Source of the DNA: Fluviispira sanaruensis
GTDB lineage: Bacteria > Bdellovibrionota_B > Oligoflexia > Silvanigrellales > Silvanigrellaceae
Direction of reading: 5' to 3'
Assembly (NCBI RefSeq): GCF_004295685.1
Contig: NZ_AP019368.1
Location: 186,001 to 250,000 of the forward strand
Length of the DNA stretch: 64,000 nucleotides
This document shows, in pieces, positions 61,871-64,000 of the stretch. The notes below the pieces were generated by a model. It was not told the origin of the DNA. It made no database searches and saw only the letters and a list, made by a program, of their open reading frames with translations. Each line of letters begins with the position of its first letter. Position 1 is the first letter of the stretch. Made by a program: the position numbers and the translations under genes.

Positions 61871-63973
61871 TTAAGCAACTGAAGTCGATCTTTCATCTGA
61901 GCTTGCCTCAAGCGTCAGCTCCCCTACTTTGGCTTCAACAAATATTTTAAAGAGAGCTGCATCCAGCTTACCAAGTTTTACTTCAGACTCCAAAATATTG
62001 AGTGCTCTGTCATAAGGAATAGCCTTTTTATAGGGTCTATCACGGGCGATGAGTGCATCATAAATATCGGTTATCGCCATCATTTTGGCTTGTACTGGGA
62101 TGTCTTTGCTTTTTAACTTTCTTGGATAACCAGAGCCATCAAGGCGCTCGTGGTGGCCATAGACAATTTCAGGCAGATCTTTTAATTCTTTTGACCAAGG
62201 GATCTTCACGAGAAAGTTAAATGAGTGTGTCACATGACTTTCAATTTCAATGCGTTCCTGTTGGCTGAGAGAGCCTCTTTTGATACTTAATAAATTGATT
62301 TCATGAGGTGTCAATAAAGGAACTGGGTTATCCCCAATGATAATCTGCGTTCCAGCAATCTCCGATATTTTTTCGAAGGTCTCTTCGCTTAAGACGGCAG
62401 GTTCATTGACATTAAGAATTGTCTTCCAATAATTTTCTAATTTCTCTGCTACTTTTCTTACTTCTAATTTAATTTTTGCCAGCTCATTTTCTGAAGGAGC
62501 TTGATTTTTAAGCATAAGACTGTTGATGTAAGATTCAAGAATATTGGCATACATTCTATCTTGAATTGAAGAAAAGCGAATTTGTATTCTTTCCAGTTCA
62601 TGGGGGAATAATTTTTTTTCCTTTTGCAGAATGTGTTCACGCACACCAATTTTCCCAAAATCATGTAGGAGGGATGCATATTTTATTTCTTCAATTTGTA
62701 TTTTTGAAAATTGTAGATTTCCATACAAACCAGTTTGGGTTTGATTGATAGCATCTGCTAAGCCCACAGTTAAAGTAGCAACTCTTTCACTGTGCCCTTT
62801 TGTAGAGGGATCGCGAGATTCTATCGCAATAATACTAGCAGCTGTGAAAGATTCAAAGACCTGTTTTAAATCATGAATAAGTTTTGCGTGTTCAAGGGCT
62901 ATTCCTGCTTGATTGGTCAGAGATTCTAGTAAATTAAGATCGTGTGAAGGGAATGGGACAACGGAATTTTCGATATCTGTCTTCTTGTCTAATATTATAT
63001 CATCGGAAATTTTTTTATTTAATAATAGAATAAATCCATCCACCTCTGACGACGGTAGACGTATCGGAAATGCACAGTATGATTTTATTTTGTATGTTTT
63101 TGGGTCAAAAATAAGTTCGGATAATTGGTTTGAGGCCGATTGAACTTTTTTATTTTTTGATACAATTAATTTACTTTCTTCGTGCCACGAGACACCGACC
63201 ATTTCTTCGCAGATTATTTTGGTTATCTTCGATTTTTTAGGGTCATAAATTTCTTTCTTAAGTGAAATTTTTTGGCTATTGTTTATTTTATATTTTAAAA
63301 TAAATTTTTGATTTTTTATTTGATTTATTTTGCTTGACTCTCTGATATCATTTTTTTCGTCAAATAGGCCTTTTTTAATAAGGATAAATCCAGAGTCTGC
63401 CGCTGATATTTTCATACTCTTCTTTAGCACTAAGTTTAAAAAGTCGCCTGCCAGAAATGATTTACTCGTCATTGCTTGACTGATTTCTTTAAGTGCGCTG
63501 CTCTCTATGTCTCTTAATGTTGAAAAAGAAGAGAGAAAATCTGAGCTAGCACGAATAAATAATGAATAGATAGAATTCTTTAATTCTTGTATAAACTGAT
63601 TTTTATTTATTTGCCCTGAAAATTCACATATAATATTTTCCAATTTATTTTTATCTGCACTGTTTTTTTTGCGTTCTGTAATAGTGTCATTATTTGACTC
63701 GAGTATGAAAAAGCCAGCATGTTTGGCATTTGTTCCATGGCGTAAAAAGCTTTTTATTTGTGTATGATTTTCTGTATATTGTTTTAAGGTAAGAACAAAT
63801 AATTTAAGGTTTTCAGAATCGATTCTTTTAGCAGAAAAGGCTTCATTTATTGAGCTTTTCATTATATTAATTTTTAACAGATTTAAATTGTTAATTGGAA
63901 TAGGAAGATCGAATGGTTTGTATATGCAGTAGACATCTATTTTTTCGAACGGCGACATATTCACTAAATTCAC
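61871..63973 (-). CDS. GAF / HD-GYP domain signalling protein, 5' end uncertain
   Basis: At least 700 residues. A helical N-terminal part comes first, then a GAF-like domain at about 185-385 with YCAFPIRLPSSEVDGFILLLNKK. The HD-GYP domain contains HSERVATLTVGLADAI, LLHDFGKIGVREHIL near 438, and VYGHHERLDGSGYPRKLKSKDIP near 610. HD-GYP enzymes hydrolyse cyclic di-GMP, and all signature residues are present. The gap between HD and GYP is about 170 residues, instead of roughly 65, because of an insert of ~100 residues. The frame stays open to the window edge above GTG 63973 with no good ribosome-binding site, so the real start may lie outside. Confidence 0.88.
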   Translation of the reverse strand: MNLVNMSPFEKIDVYCIYKPFDLPIPINNLNLLKINIMKSSINEAFSAKRIDSENLKLFVLTLKQYTENHTQIKSFLRHGTNAKHAGFFILESNNDTITERKKNSADKNKLENIICEFSGQINKNQFIQELKNSIYSLFIRASSDFLSSFSTLRDIESSALKEISQAMTSKSFLAGDFLNLVLKKSMKISAADSGFILIKKGLFDEKNDIRESSKINQIKNQKFILKYKINNSQKISLKKEIYDPKKSKITKIICEEMVGVSWHEESKLIVSKNKKVQSASNQLSELIFDPKTYKIKSYCAFPIRLPSSEVDGFILLLNKKISDDIILDKKTDIENSVVPFPSHDLNLLESLTNQAGIALEHAKLIHDLKQVFESFTAASIIAIESRDPSTKGHSERVATLTVGLADAINQTQTGLYGNLQFSKIQIEEIKYASLLHDFGKIGVREHILQKEKKLFPHELERIQIRFSSIQDRMYANILESYINSLMLKNQAPSENELAKIKLEVRKVAEKLENYWKTILNVNEPAVLSEETFEKISEIAGTQIIIGDNPVPLLTPHEINLLSIKRGSLSQQERIEIESHVTHSFNFLVKIPWSKELKDLPEIVYGHHERLDGSGYPRKLKSKDIPVQAKMMAITDIYDALIARDRPYKKAIPYDRALNILESEVKLGKLDAALFKIFVEAKVGELTLEASSDERSTSVA

Positions 63974-64000
63974 TCTCCGATTGGAACGAAAACATTGAGA

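Noticed and set aside
1-64000. CRISPR array, prophage or rRNA operon
   Set aside because: No regularly spaced repeats, no phage structural or integrase genes and no rRNA-like sequence were seen. The 45-bp repeats at 39445-39624 are coding, with no spacers.

Overview
The window is a chromosomal segment from a low-GC (visibly AT-rich, roughly one third GC) Gram-negative bacterium. It carries leuS, ftsK, ligA, rsmI, smpB, tilS, ftsH, folP, a prepilin peptidase, an EmrAB efflux pair, LtaS-like and GT-C-like membrane enzymes, a lysine-rich histone-H1-like protein with tandem repeats and an HD-GYP protein. Gene style and family mix remind me of Silvanigrellales/Oligoflexia (Bdellovibrionota). That placement is an impression, not a computed result.

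Region 1 (1-11,790): a truncated emrA and complete emrB are followed by a compact biosynthetic locus. One divergent gene encodes an A-T-TE nonribosomal peptide synthetase (2357-4942, minus). The other (5282-9913, plus) encodes a protein whose N-terminus looks like an AurF-type di-iron N-oxygenase, followed by a truncated C domain, then A-T-C. Downstream are a cupin and a PhyH-type Fe(II)/2-oxoglutarate dioxygenase. Together the synthetases make a two-module (dipeptide) line with built-in oxidation, which suggests an N-oxygenated and possibly N-N-bonded small peptide. A ~22-bp near-perfect direct repeat, one copy covering the 3' end of emrB and the other lying next to the 3' end of a CheZ-like gene, brackets the whole NRPS/cupin/PhyH segment and looks like an insertion footprint.

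Region 2 (11,790-23,800): mostly housekeeping. It holds a CheZ-like phosphatase, leuS, a DUF1003 protein, an EI24/CysZ-like membrane protein, ftsK, a RodZ-like protein, ligA (whose Shine-Dalgarno lies inside a terminator hairpin), a reduced ComEC-like protein and tRNA-Arg(CCU).

Region 3 (23,800-29,420): accessory-looking. It holds a membrane glycosyltransferase-like protein, two unrelated adenine/cytosine DNA methyltransferases with no evident restriction enzyme, and unknown proteins.

Region 4 (29,420-48,500): a fatty-acid desaturase; a tight minus-strand operon pilD-uvrD-unknown-MBL hydrolase-rsmI; smpB; a lipoprotein; the H1-like gene; an aroE-like gene; an aminotransferase; tilS; ftsH; an LtaS-like sulfatase-fold enzyme and a DUF2652 protein.

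Region 5 (48,500-52,400): a graveyard of insertion sequences, with an IS3-family remnant and an IS701-family (DDE_5) remnant around a large unrecognised lipoprotein, plus a 22-bp perfect inverted repeat.

Region 6 (52,400-64,000): folP, a HAD phosphatase, two tRNA-Glu genes of unequal quality, a mitochondrial-type aconitase, two periplasmic binding proteins, an MFS transporter, a possibly truncated GNAT and an HD-GYP phosphodiesterase-like protein with a long insertion between its HD and GYP motifs.
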